A stretch of 64,000 nt of DNA from Streptomyces sp. HNM0575 (lineage in GTDB: Bacteria > Actinomycetota > Actinomycetes > Streptomycetales > Streptomycetaceae). The notes beneath the pieces were generated by a model. The model saw only the letters and a list, made by a program, of their open reading frames with translations, had not been told where the DNA came from and ran no database searches. This document shows positions 56,658-64,000 of this stretch, piece after piece. Positions within the stretch are counted from its first letter, which is position 1. Each line of letters begins with the position of its first letter. Position numbers and translations under genes: made by a program. The stretch spans positions 124,001 to 188,000 of the forward strand of contig NZ_JAASAG010000002.1 in the NCBI RefSeq assembly GCF_012726265.1, read 5' to 3'.

Positions 56658-57854
56658 GTGGCAGCGGAGATCGTCAATTCGAAGGACGGACTGGACGAGG
56701 ACGTGATCGATCCGGCCTTCGCCCTGCACCGCGGCGGGAAGATGGCCGTGCAGGCGACCGTCCCGGTCCGCGACGCGGAGGAACTGTCCCTCGCGTACAC
56801 GCCCGGCGTCGCCAAGATTTGCAGCGCCATCGCCGAACAGCCGGAGCTGGTCGCGGACTACACCTGGAAGTCGCAGGTGGTCGCCGTGGTCACGGACGGC
56901 AGCGCGGTGCTCGGTCTGGGCGACATCGGAGCGGAGGCGTCCCTCCCGGTGATGGAGGGCAAGTCCATTCTCTTCAAGCAGTTCGGCGGCGTGGACGCGT
57001 TCCCGGTCGCGCTGAACTGCCGCGAGACCGACGAGATCGTGGAGACCGTCGCACGTCTCGCACCGTCCTTCGGCGGCGTCAACCTGGAGGACATCGCGGC
57101 GCCGCGGTGCTTCGAGATCGAGGCCAGGCTCAAGGAGCGGCTGGACGTCCCCGTCTTCCACGACGACCAGCACGGCACGGCCATCGTCACGCTCGCGGCA
57201 CTTCGCAACGCCGCGCTGCTGACGAAGCGGACGCTGGGCGACCTGCGTGCGGTCATCTCCGGCGCGGGCGCGGCGGGATTCGCGATCGCCAAGATCCTCG
57301 TGGAGGCGGGCATCGGCGACGTCGTCGTCTGCGACCGCAAGGGCGTCGTCTCCGAGGACCGCGGCGATCTCACGGACGTCAAGCGGGAGTTGGCCCGGTT
57401 CACCAACAAGGAGGGACGCACCGGCTCGCTGGAGTCGGTGATGGCCGGCGCCGACGTCTTCATCGGCGTCAGCGGCGGTACGGTCCCGGAGGAGGCGGTG
57501 GCGACGCTGGCCGAGGACTCCTTCGTCTTCGCCATGGCCAACCCCAACCCGGAGATCCACCCGGACGTCGCCTCCAAGTACGCCGCGGTCGTCGCGACGG
57601 GCCGCAGCGACTACCCGAACCAGATCAACAACGTGCTCGCCTTCCCCGGTGTCTTCGCGGGCGCCCTCCAGGTGCGGGCGACGGACATCACCGAGGGGAT
57701 GAAGCTCGCGGCCGCCGAGGCCCTGGCGGCCGTGGTCTCCGACGAGTTGAGCCCCGAGTGCGTGATCCCCTCGCCGTTCGACGAGCGCGTCGCCCCTGCC
57801 GTGACCTCGGCGGTCGCGGCGGCCGCGCGCGCGGAAGGCGTCGCGCGGCGCTGA
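56658..57854 (+). CDS. NAD(P)-dependent malic enzyme
   Basis: 398 aa short-form bacterial malic enzyme converting malate to pyruvate and CO2. N-terminal YTPGVAKICSAI, catalytic Lys region MEGKSILFKQFGGVDAFPV, metal ligands in NLEDIAAPRCFEIE and VFHDDQHGTAIVTLAAL, and a Rossmann loop ISGAGAAGFAIAKIL. The C-terminus VIPSPFDERVAPAVTSAVAA is standard. GTG 56658 is preceded by AAGGGG; the longer frame upstream has no homology-like features. Links the TCA cycle to pyruvate and acetyl-CoA supply. Confidence 0.93.
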   Translation: MAAEIVNSKDGLDEDVIDPAFALHRGGKMAVQATVPVRDAEELSLAYTPGVAKICSAIAEQPELVADYTWKSQVVAVVTDGSAVLGLGDIGAEASLPVMEGKSILFKQFGGVDAFPVALNCRETDEIVETVARLAPSFGGVNLEDIAAPRCFEIEARLKERLDVPVFHDDQHGTAIVTLAALRNAALLTKRTLGDLRAVISGAGAAGFAIAKILVEAGIGDVVVCDRKGVVSEDRGDLTDVKRELARFTNKEGRTGSLESVMAGADVFIGVSGGTVPEEAVATLAEDSFVFAMANPNPEIHPDVASKYAAVVATGRSDYPNQINNVLAFPGVFAGALQVRATDITEGMKLAAAEALAAVVSDELSPECVIPSPFDERVAPAVTSAVAAAARAEGVARR

Positions 57855-57894
57855 CCGGTCGCCGGCCGGCGCCAAGGAGCAAGTACGCGAATCA

Positions 57895-57934
57895 GGAAGG
57901 GCGGTGGGGGCGGAAACGCCCCCACCGCCCTTCC
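57895..57934. terminator. Bidirectional terminator after malic enzyme
   Basis: Perfect 18-bp arms (GGAAGGGCGGTGGGGGCG and complement) closed by a GAAA tetraloop, between the malic enzyme and the convergent methyltransferase gene. Confidence 0.85.
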
Positions 57935-57949
57935 GCGTTCCGGACGCCG

Positions 57950-58735
57950 TCAGCGCAGCCCGAGCACCATCCCGTCCTCCGGCGAGCACCACACCTGCCG
58001 CGCCTCGGCGAAGCCCGACGCCCGCAGCGTCTCGGCGTGCCAGCCGGCGGACTGGACCTCTCCGTCCGCGTGATCGCCGTTCACCGGGTTCCCGAAGATG
58101 CGGTAGCGCTCGGCGACCGCGTCCGCCAGCTCCGGCTCACCGGCGATCCGCTGCCACCAGTCGATCCAGGGCTTCGAGCCCCCTGCGCCGCTCCGCTCCC
58201 AGCGGATCCGGGCGAAGGCGTGAGCGGCCTCGCTGATGCGCGGCGTGGAGCCGTCCGGCATGTGGTCGGCGTTCATGAAGACGCCGCCCTCGCGCAGCAC
58301 GCCCGCCAACTGCCCGTACAGCGCGCTCAGTTGAGGCAGGCGCAGCCAGTGCAGCGCCGTGGCCGTGAGCACGGCGTCGTACGAGCGGTGCGGCAGCGCG
58401 CGCGTCCACTCGGGGCCGGTCAGGTCCGCGCTCACGAACTCCACGCGCTCGTCGCCCTCGAAGGACCCCCGCGCGATCGTGAGCAGCGCCGGGTCGAGGT
58501 CGACTCCCGTGCAGCGTGCCGCGGGGAAGCGCCGCAGCACCCGCGCGGAGATGCTGCCCGTGCCGCAGGCCAGGTCCAGCACCCGCGGTTCGGGTCCCAC
58601 CAGCGCCTCGGTCATGTCGAGCATGACCCGGAAGCGCTCCTCGCGGTCGGGAAGGTAGAACTCCTGCTGCCGGTCCCAACTGTCCTGCCACGCCTGCCAG
58701 TTCGCCTCGCTTGTGCTGTCCGTGTACGCAGTCAC
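57950..58735 (-). CDS. Class I SAM-dependent methyltransferase
   Basis: 261 aa. Motif I VLDLACGTGSISARVLRRFP, acidic loop CTGVDLDPALLTIAR, motif II region FVSADLTGPEW and YDAVLTATALHWL, then GVLREGGVFMNADHM. Small-molecule O/C/N-methyltransferase type; substrate unknown. GTG 58735 has AGGAGG 8 nt upstream. Divergent from the CGNR regulator. Confidence 0.85.
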   Translation of the reverse strand: MTAYTDSTSEANWQAWQDSWDRQQEFYLPDREERFRVMLDMTEALVGPEPRVLDLACGTGSISARVLRRFPAARCTGVDLDPALLTIARGSFEGDERVEFVSADLTGPEWTRALPHRSYDAVLTATALHWLRLPQLSALYGQLAGVLREGGVFMNADHMPDGSTPRISEAAHAFARIRWERSGAGGSKPWIDWWQRIAGEPELADAVAERYRIFGNPVNGDHADGEVQSAGWHAETLRASGFAEARQVWCSPEDGMVLGLR

Positions 58736-58837
58736 GCCGCCGTCCTCCTGCCGGGTGGAAACGGATGTAATACCCTCGCACCGATCGCACTCATTACCGA
58801 CACGGTCGACGATAGACCGGTACCGTAAGGACCACAA

Positions 58838-59476
58838 GTGGAACTCAGCTATTACTCGGACCTGGCCGTGCGCCTGGTCAACACCGAGCAGCCTGAGCGC
58901 GACGAGGACACCCTCACGTCGGTCGAGGCCGTACGGGAGCTGTGCGGCGGCAACCGCCAGACGGCCCGCCGCGCAACGGAGGCCGACGTGGCGCGTCTGC
59001 GCGCCGTACGGACCCGCCTCCGGGCCGTTTTCACCGCTGCCGGCGAGGGCGACGAGACCCGCGCCGTGGACCTGCTGAACGCCCTGCTGATGGAGTTCCC
59101 CACGAGCCCCCGGATCAGCGGCCACGGCGACCGCGCCGCCGACGGGCGCCCCCGCTGGCACATGCATCTCGCCGAGCACCCGGTCACAGCCGCGGCCGGC
59201 TACGCCGCCACGGCCTGCATCGGCCTCGCCTTCCACCTCACCGACCTCGGCGTGGACCGGCTGGGCATCTGCCAGGCCGCGGCGTGCAGCAACGCGTACC
59301 TGGACACCTCGACGAACCGCTCCCGGCGCTACTGCTCGGACCGCTGCGCGACCCGCGCCAACGTGGCCGCCTACCGCGCCCGCAAGCGCGCCACGGACCG
59401 TGCCGCCGACGGCGGCGCCACCAGCGGCCGCACCGCCGACAGCGCCCACAGCAGCACGGGCCGCAGCGAGCGCTGA
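58838..59476 (+). CDS. CGNR zinc-finger (ABATE domain) putative regulator
   Basis: 212 aa. N-terminal ABATE domain (DLAVRLVNTEQPERDEDTLT, VARLRAVRTRLRAVF) and a C-terminal CGNR zinc finger: C in LGICQAAACSNAYLD, then SRRYCSDRCATRANVAAYRAR. This family is thought to regulate transcription. GTG 58838. The last 35 residues (Ala/Ser/Thr/Arg-rich) are encoded in DNA that on the other strand encodes the end of sodX. Confidence 0.85.
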   Translation: MELSYYSDLAVRLVNTEQPERDEDTLTSVEAVRELCGGNRQTARRATEADVARLRAVRTRLRAVFTAAGEGDETRAVDLLNALLMEFPTSPRISGHGDRAADGRPRWHMHLAEHPVTAAAGYAATACIGLAFHLTDLGVDRLGICQAAACSNAYLDTSTNRSRRYCSDRCATRANVAAYRARKRATDRAADGGATSGRTADSAHSSTGRSER

Positions 59477-59796
59477 GGCCCCCGCGGCGGACGCAGCCGC
59501 ACCCACGCGCGCGCCACCATCAGATCGTCCGGCACCGGCCCGAACTCCCTGCTGTCATTGCGCACCTGCGGATTGTCACCGATCACCCACCAGCCCCCCG
59601 CACGGCGCTCCACGGCCCGCTTGACGATGAGGAGATCGTGCTGGAGGGGATGGCGCACCACGACCACGGCCCCGGGGCGCACGCGCGAGCCGTACTTCAG
59701 CACCAGCCGGTCGCCGGGACGCAGCGTGGGCAGCATCGACGGGTTGTAGACCCGGGCGAGCCCGATCCGCTTCAGCAAACCGCCCGAACCGCTCAC
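59371..59796 (-). CDS. sodX: Ni-SOD maturation protease SodX
   Basis: 141 aa S24/S26-type peptidase (signal-peptidase-like). Catalytic Ser in VYNPSMLPTLRPGDRL and Lys in LLIVKRAVERR; GDNPQVRNDSREFG is the conserved box 3. It removes the leader of SodN to expose the nickel-binding His1. GTG 59796 was chosen for GGAGG 9 nt upstream; a longer frame begins at 59874. Divergent from sodN, and overlapping the CGNR gene tail-to-tail by 106 bp. Confidence 0.88.
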   Translation of the reverse strand: MSGSGGLLKRIGLARVYNPSMLPTLRPGDRLVLKYGSRVRPGAVVVVRHPLQHDLLIVKRAVERRAGGWWVIGDNPQVRNDSREFGPVPDDLMVARAWVRLRPPRGPQRSLRPVLLWALSAVRPLVAPPSAARSVARLRAR

Positions 59797-60015
59797 GGCC
59801 CCGTTCCTCCGCTCTCCGTAGCCTCGCACCGCCCGCTCCCGATCCGCGTCCGGCACTTCCTGCGCCGGCCGCATCCGTGCCGCTCACCTCGTCCCCGTCC
59901 TCACGTTCACCCAACACCGGACTTTTGTCCTAAGCCCCCGGGGGCACACGCGAAAGGGCCTCCCCTACGGAGTAATCTCACAGGTGAGAAGACGATCACG
60001 AGGAAGGACGGCTCT

Positions 60016-60411
60016 ATGCTCTCCCGTCTGTTCGCGCCCACGGTGAAGGTCAGCGCCCACTGCGACCTGCCCTGCGGTGTCTACGACCCGGCGCAGGCCC
60101 GCATCGAGGCGGAGTCGGTCAAGGCCATCCAGGAGAAGTACCAGGCCAACGACGACCCGCACTACCGCGCTCGTGCCACCACGATCAAGGAGGAGCGGGC
60201 CGAGCTGGCCAAGCACCACGTCTCCGTGCTGTGGAGCGACTACTTCAAGCCTCCGCACTTCGAGAAGTACCCGGACCTGCACCAGCTGGTCAACGAGACG
60301 CTCAAGGCGCTCTCCACCGCGAAGGGCTCGACCGACCCGGCCACCGGGCAGAAGGCCCTCGACTACATCGCCCAGATCGACAAGATCTTCTGGGAGACGA
60401 AGAAGGGCTGA
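60016..60411 (+). CDS. sodN: Nickel superoxide dismutase precursor
   Basis: 131 aa. A 14-residue leader (MLSRLFAPTVKVSA) is followed by the nickel hook HCDLPCGVYDPAQAR, in which His1, Cys2 and Cys6 of the mature enzyme bind nickel. The rest is the four-helix NiSOD bundle (ANDDPHYRARATTIKEERAE, HVSVLWSDYFKPPH). Disproportionates superoxide in the cytoplasm; hexameric in Streptomyces. The RBS region is AGGAAGGA. Expression is normally nickel-dependent; no convincing Nur box was seen. Confidence 0.97.
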   Translation: MLSRLFAPTVKVSAHCDLPCGVYDPAQARIEAESVKAIQEKYQANDDPHYRARATTIKEERAELAKHHVSVLWSDYFKPPHFEKYPDLHQLVNETLKALSTAKGSTDPATGQKALDYIAQIDKIFWETKKG

Positions 60412-60450
60412 AACCGCAACGGACGTCCGGCACTTCGGGCCGGACGAGCC

Positions 60451-60499
60451 CGATCCGCCCCTGTACGACGGGACTCGACCGTCGTACAGGGGCGGATCG
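60451..60499 (+). terminator. Long hairpin terminator after sodN
   Basis: Perfect 21-bp arms (CGATCCGCCCCTGTACGACG plus one G) with a 7-nt loop. A smaller hairpin, GTCCGG-9 nt-CCGGAC, lies just before it at about 60424-60444. Between sodN and the convergent methyltransferase. Confidence 0.85.
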
Positions 60500-60586
60500 C
60501 TGAGCGGCGCCGGGGCAATCGCAGGGGCCCGCCGGGCAGTTCGGGGCCCGGTCGGTCAGGGCCCGGGAACGCCGGGCCCCGGAGCG

Positions 60587-61432
60587 TCAGGGCTTGCGTG
60601 CGAGGCCGCCGAGCGAGGCGACGTCCGCCGCCGACTCGACGACCTCTCCCTCGGGACGCCAGCGGGTCCCGGGGACCACGCCCGGCTCGACCAGCTCCAT
60701 GCCCGCGAAGAACTCCTCGACCTGCTCCAGGTTCGAGAGCCGGTAGGGGACTCCGCCGTGCTCCCCCACCTGCCGCTCCGCCTCGACCAGGTCGGGGTCG
60801 GCGTCGGTGCCCGTGTAGAGCGCGAGATGACTGCCGGGGGCGAGACCGTCCATGAGGCCTCGTGCGATGGAGACGGCGTCGGAGTGCTCGGGCACGTGCC
60901 CGATGATGCCGAACATGATCAGGCCCACCGGGCGGGACAAGTCGAGTGTCCGCGCGGCCTCTTCGAGGATCGGGCCCGGTTCGTTGACGTCGGCGTGCAG
61001 ATAGTCGGTGGCGCCCTCGGGCGCGCTGGTCAGCAGCGCGCGGGCGTGTGTGAGCACCAGCGGGTCGTTGTCCACGTAGACGATGCGGCTCTCGGGCGCG
61101 GCCCGCTGCGCGATCTCGTGGGTGTTGTCGGCGGTGGGCAGCCCCGTGCCGATGTCGAGGAACTGCCGGACTCCCGCCTCGGCTATGAGGTACCGCACCA
61201 CCCGGCTGAGCAGCGCCCGGCTCGTACGCGCGATGTCGACGATGCCGGGATACGCCTCGCGTGCCTTCTCACCGGCCAGCCGGTCGACCTCATAGTGGTC
61301 CTTGCCGCCGAGCCAGTAGTCCCACATGCGTGCCGAGTGAGGCACATTGCTGACAACCATCGGGACATCACGACTGACGATCAGCGGGACGTCAACCCCT
61401 GGTTCGCCGCCGGCTTCCGCGTCGTCCGCCAT
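60587..61432 (-). CDS. DUF574-type SAM-dependent methyltransferase
   Basis: 281 aa. Actinomycete-typical family with PHSARMWDYWLGGKDHYEVD near residue 32, motif I QFLDIGTGLPTADNTHEIAQ, IVYVDNDPLVLTHARALL and YLHADVNEPG. Members are numerous in streptomycetes and their substrates are unknown. ATG 61432 has GAGGAG about 9 nt upstream; the frame extends further but without support. Divergent from afsA. Confidence 0.85.
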   Translation of the reverse strand: MADDAEAGGEPGVDVPLIVSRDVPMVVSNVPHSARMWDYWLGGKDHYEVDRLAGEKAREAYPGIVDIARTSRALLSRVVRYLIAEAGVRQFLDIGTGLPTADNTHEIAQRAAPESRIVYVDNDPLVLTHARALLTSAPEGATDYLHADVNEPGPILEEAARTLDLSRPVGLIMFGIIGHVPEHSDAVSIARGLMDGLAPGSHLALYTGTDADPDLVEAERQVGEHGGVPYRLSNLEQVEEFFAGMELVEPGVVPGTRWRPEGEVVESAADVASLGGLARKP

Positions 61433-61775
61433 CTCCGCACGCTCCTCGCTGTGTCGACGGTCACGTGATGCTAGCGCACGGCGCGCAGTGCGGTACCGGC
61501 CCACCTCGGAGCGGCAACTCGGCCCGGCGGGAGGGGAGTTGTACATGCCCGCACGTGCCGCACCCCCGCGGCCGCCACAACAAGGCGGCTCCTGCGGCGA
61601 GTTGGGCGGTGGCCGGCTTCGGAGCGTGCCGGCGAAACGCCCGCAAACCGCCCGGCAATGAACTCTTAACTCACAGGACGCAACTCGTGTGACTCCCGGC
61701 ACAGCCTAATTCCATCGAACCTTGGTACGTTCAGTTTCGAACCTATCGCCATGCCGAACGAAAACGGGGATCGAA
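61433..61775. other. Divergent region between methyltransferase and afsA homologue
   Basis: No gene seen. The last 70 bp are less GC-rich than their surroundings and hold the probable afsA control region: TCGAACCT occurs as a direct repeat at 61715-61722 and 61737-61744, exactly 22 bp (two helical turns) apart. Receptor sites for butyrolactone receptors (ARE) are about 22-26 bp palindromes; no clean ARE was found, so the repeat may be for another regulator. Confidence 0.45.
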
Positions 61776-62783
61776 ATGTCCGCAGGTGACCCACAAGGTC
61801 TGTCATACGCCACGACCGTCTCCCGCCAGCTGGTTCACCGGGCCGCAGTCTGCGAAGTCTTCCTGACGGACTCGGTGCGGCTCTCCGACACGGAGTTCCA
61901 TGTCGCGGCCCAACTGCCGCGAGTGCACAGCTACTACAGCGATCACGCCGCGAGCCCCGCGTCCTACGATCCGCTGCTTCTCCTGGAGGTCTTCCGCCAG
62001 ACCTCGATCCTGCTCACGCACAAGCACCTGTCCATACCCCAGGACAGCAGGTTCGTCTTCAACTCCGGCGATCTGCGGGTGATCGACACGGACGCGCTGC
62101 GCGTCGGCCCGCTGCCCGGGCACGCCGTGGTCGACGCCGCCGTCGTCGCCGAGAAGCGCCGCGACGGCCAACTCGTCGGCGTGACCTTGGAGATGAGACT
62201 GGCCATCGACGAGCGGCGCGCGGCGTCGATGACGATGTCCATCCAGTGGATGCCGCCCGGAGTGTGGAACGGGTTACGGGAGCGGGGCCGTGCGGGGCTC
62301 GATCTGAGCAGCCCGAGACCGCCCTCCGTCGGGAGCAGGCTCACTCCCGAGTCGGTCGGCCGCACCTCGCCGCGCAACGTGGTGCTGCGCGAGGCCGTGG
62401 TCCTGGACACCGAGGTCGTGGCCCAGGTCGAGGTCGACCAGTCGCACCCCGCGCTCTTCGACCACCCGCTGGACCACATCCCGGGGGCGCTGCTCTTCGA
62501 GGCCTGCCGGCAGACCGCCGTACACGCCGCGCACGAACTGCTCGGTCTCTCCCCGCGCTTGCTGACGCTCCACAGGTGCGCCGCCGAGTTCACCCGCTTC
62601 GGGGAGTTCGAACTGGCCACCACCTGCCGGGCCGAGCTGGTGGAGGACCCCGAACGCTCCGCGCTCGTCTTCGAGTTGCAGATGCTCCAGGACGAAGCCG
62701 TCATCTCGACCGCGCAGATCGCCCTGAAGTGCACCAGCCCCGCCGGGCAGCGCGTCGTCCACGCAGCCGCCGCGGCGCCGTAG
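61776..62783 (+). CDS. afsA: AfsA-type gamma-butyrolactone/butenolide synthase
   Basis: 335 aa, two tandem AfsA repeats. Repeat 1 includes SYATTVSRQLVHRAAVCEVF and DPLLLLEVFRQTSILLTHKH; repeat 2 includes DQSHPALFDHPLDHIPGALL and FEACRQTAVHAAHELLG. AfsA/ScbA enzymes join a beta-ketoacyl-ACP product to dihydroxyacetone phosphate, the first step of A-factor-like hormone synthesis. ATG 61776 (MSAGDPQG) is chosen over an upstream ATG as it fits the first repeat. Followed by HAD and P450 genes in the same direction. No ArpA-type receptor gene is in the window. Confidence 0.9.
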   Translation: MSAGDPQGLSYATTVSRQLVHRAAVCEVFLTDSVRLSDTEFHVAAQLPRVHSYYSDHAASPASYDPLLLLEVFRQTSILLTHKHLSIPQDSRFVFNSGDLRVIDTDALRVGPLPGHAVVDAAVVAEKRRDGQLVGVTLEMRLAIDERRAASMTMSIQWMPPGVWNGLRERGRAGLDLSSPRPPSVGSRLTPESVGRTSPRNVVLREAVVLDTEVVAQVEVDQSHPALFDHPLDHIPGALLFEACRQTAVHAAHELLGLSPRLLTLHRCAAEFTRFGEFELATTCRAELVEDPERSALVFELQMLQDEAVISTAQIALKCTSPAGQRVVHAAAAAP

Positions 62784-62901
62784 GACGACGGCAGAGCGCT
62801 GAGAAGGCCTGAGCGCCCGCCGCATCTCTCTCCCGGTGCCACATCTCTCCTGGTGCCGCCTCGCTTTCCCGGTGCCGCCCTCCTCAGAGAAGGGAACCCC
62901 C

Positions 62902-63558
62902 ATGTCCCCACCCATGCTCTGGTTCGACTTCGGCGGGGTCCTGTCCCCACCGCTGGACGACCTCTACGACGCGTACCAGGCCAAGACCGGCATCGCCCCC
63001 GAGCAACTCAAGGGGGCGATCAAGGAGGTCGCCGCGGCGATGGACTTACCGCCGCTCGCGCCCGTCGAACTCGCCCTGCTGAGCGAGGCCGAGTGGGGAG
63101 GCCGGCTCAGACGCGTCCTGTCCGACCGCCACCCCGGCCTCGATCTCTCCCGTGCACGGCTGGAGAGCTTCGGGGAGCAGTGGTTCGACGGTGTCGAGGC
63201 CAACCCCGTCATGGTGTGCGCACTGCGGTACGCGCGTGACAACGGATTCCGCGTGGGCGTCCTGTCGAACAACGTCGTGGAGTGGGAGGAGCACTGGCGC
63301 CGGATCATCGCTCCCGCCGGTGACCTCGACTGCCTCGTCGACTCCTGCAAGGCCGGCCACCGCAAGCCGGAGGCGGCCGTCTTCGACCTGGCGGCACGGA
63401 CGGCCGGCGCGGACCCCGGGGACTGCGTGCTCATCGACGATCTCGCCGAGAACTGCGACGCGGCACGTGCCCGCGGCTGGCGCGCGGTGCACTTCCGCCA
63501 GAACCGGCAGGCGCTGGCAGACCTCCAGCAACTCACCGGTCTCCCGAGCCTGTTGTGA
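62902..63558 (+). CDS. HAD-family hydrolase
   Basis: 218 aa. Nucleophile Asp in MLWFDFGGVLSPP (DFGG, where a glycine replaces the usual general-acid Asp), motif II VLSNN, Lys in GHRKPEAAVF, and motif IV VLIDDLAENC. The DxG form is found in dehalogenase/epoxide-hydrolase-N-type members; phosphatase activity is therefore uncertain. Within the afsA operon it is placed to remove the phosphate from the butenolide intermediate. ATG 62902 has GAAGGGAA upstream. Confidence 0.8.
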   Translation: MSPPMLWFDFGGVLSPPLDDLYDAYQAKTGIAPEQLKGAIKEVAAAMDLPPLAPVELALLSEAEWGGRLRRVLSDRHPGLDLSRARLESFGEQWFDGVEANPVMVCALRYARDNGFRVGVLSNNVVEWEEHWRRIIAPAGDLDCLVDSCKAGHRKPEAAVFDLAARTAGADPGDCVLIDDLAENCDAARARGWRAVHFRQNRQALADLQQLTGLPSLL

Positions 63559-63566
63559 CCGTCCCT

Positions 63567-63602
63567 CGCCCGTTGTCAGGAAGCCCGCCCGTTGTCAGGA
63601 AG
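63567..63602. repeat. 17-bp direct repeat duplicating the P450 ribosome-binding region
   Basis: CGCCCGTTGTCAGGAAG occurs at 63567-63583 and 63586-63602. Each copy carries AGGAAG; the second serves the P450 ATG at 63610. A recent slippage duplication is likely. Confidence 0.75.
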
Positions 63603-63609
63603 GCAGCCC

Positions 63610-64000
63610 ATGACCACCGCCACCCCCGCCGTGACGACCACGGACATCCCGCACCTCGATCCCCCGCCCGCCTACCGCGCCCACAGCACCCGTTCTCCCG
63701 GCGGCCTGCCGCAGGTCGTCCTGCCCAGCGGGCACACCGCCGTGCACCTGACCCGCTACGCCGACGTCCACAAGGTGCTCACCGACGCGACGTTCGCCCG
63801 CGCCGAGACCAATGTCGAGACCGGCCCGAGCTTCCTTCCGACGGTCATGCCGCCGGAGCTGCTGCTCAACCTCGACGTCCCCGACCACGCGAGGATGCGG
63901 GGCTTCGTCGCCGCCGACTACAGCGCGGCGGGAGTGGAGTCGCTCCGCCCCACCGTGGAGGCGGTGATCGCCGAACGCTTCACGGAGCTGCGCGCCGCCG
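63610..64000 (+). CDS. Cytochrome P450 (N-terminal part, cut by window edge)
   Basis: First 130 residues only. Bacterial class I P450 start: PHLDPPPAYRAHS, HLTRYADVHKVLTDATFARA, then LLLNLDVPDHARMRGFVAAD, the conserved helix C region (D-x-P-x-H-x-x-x-R) that contacts haem. Heme-Cys and I-helix motifs lie beyond the window. It follows the HAD gene by 51 bp, so it probably tailors (hydroxylates or oxidises the acyl chain of) the AfsA product, as P450s do in some butenolide pathways. Confidence 0.85.
   Translation, partial: MTTATPAVTTTDIPHLDPPPAYRAHSTRSPGGLPQVVLPSGHTAVHLTRYADVHKVLTDATFARAETNVETGPSFLPTVMPPELLLNLDVPDHARMRGFVAADYSAAGVESLRPTVEAVIAERFTELRAA

Noticed and set aside
56369..58828. Long plus-strand frame covering malic enzyme and methyltransferase
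   Set aside because: Runs through two real genes in other frames and across a terminator; Arg/Gly-rich without motifs.
59900..60015. Nur (nickel regulator) box before sodN
   Set aside because: No pair of TTGC/GCAA half-sites at the required spacing was seen.
61700..61775. Classical ARE operator for a butyrolactone receptor before afsA
   Set aside because: The region has a direct repeat rather than the expected long palindrome; recorded only as a possible regulatory repeat.

Overview
The window is high-GC DNA of the actinomycete type: third codon positions are almost all G/C, GTG starts are common, and many genes overlap by 4 bp (ATGA or GTGA). The gene set points to Streptomyces or a close relative. 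It includes a Ni-superoxide dismutase with its maturation protease, a cvnABCD conservon, a SigB/F/G-type sigma factor, an HspR-type (HAIR) operator before lon, a multifunctional 2-oxoglutarate decarboxylase, an AfsA-type autoregulator synthase, and many small regulator families. No rRNA, tRNA, CRISPR array, insertion sequence, integrase or prophage gene was seen. The species cannot be named from the sequence alone.

Layout. 0-4 kb: ribose/galactose-type sugar ABC operon (binding protein, permease, double ATPase) with a readable promoter and two GAAATCGATTTC-type operators. 4-9.5 kb: SigB-family sigma factor; a divergent pair of diiron proteins (ferritin-like and AurF-like); TetR, SoxR and a small unknown protein. 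9.5-20.5 kb: a predicted pseudokinase, an NlpC/P60 wall hydrolase, a conservon (cvnA-B-C-D) followed by a StyA-type flavin monooxygenase, a PP2C-like phosphatase, a MarR regulator and a GH25 lysozyme. 20.6-30.4 kb: core genes lon, an aminopropyltransferase-like protein, an OmpR-type two-component system and kgd.

30.5-42.2 kb is the most unusual part. Seven genes on the minus strand read, in order of transcription: Trypco1-like protein, trypsin-VMAP protein, MoxR AAA+ ATPase, vWA protein, an 85-residue RiPP-precursor-like peptide, an HExxH peptide-hydroxylase-like enzyme, and a TIR/NB-ARC/TPR protein of the FxsT type. This joins a MoxR-vWA-VMAP ternary conflict system to an FxSxx-like peptide module that has no radical-SAM FxsB in the window and whose peptide lacks the FxSxx C-terminus.

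42.2-50 kb: DUF6104 protein, a PucR regulator and a divergent urease-like operon (fused gamma/beta, alpha with an altered active-site flap, a shrunken amidohydrolase, an MHS-type transporter, a ThDP enzyme), with no urease accessory genes. 50-64 kb: DUF4097/PadR pair; quinone-oxidoreductase-like MDR; polar amino-acid ABC operon; NAD(P) malic enzyme; methyltransferase; CGNR zinc-finger regulator; sodX and sodN; a DUF574-type methyltransferase; and an afsA-HAD-P450 set, probably for a diffusible butenolide/butyrolactone signal. The P450 runs off the right edge.

In-frame short tandem repeats inside coding sequence recur (sugar ATPase, CvnB, ThDP enzyme, MHS transporter N-terminus). Names rest on motif reading by eye; no alignment or search could be run.
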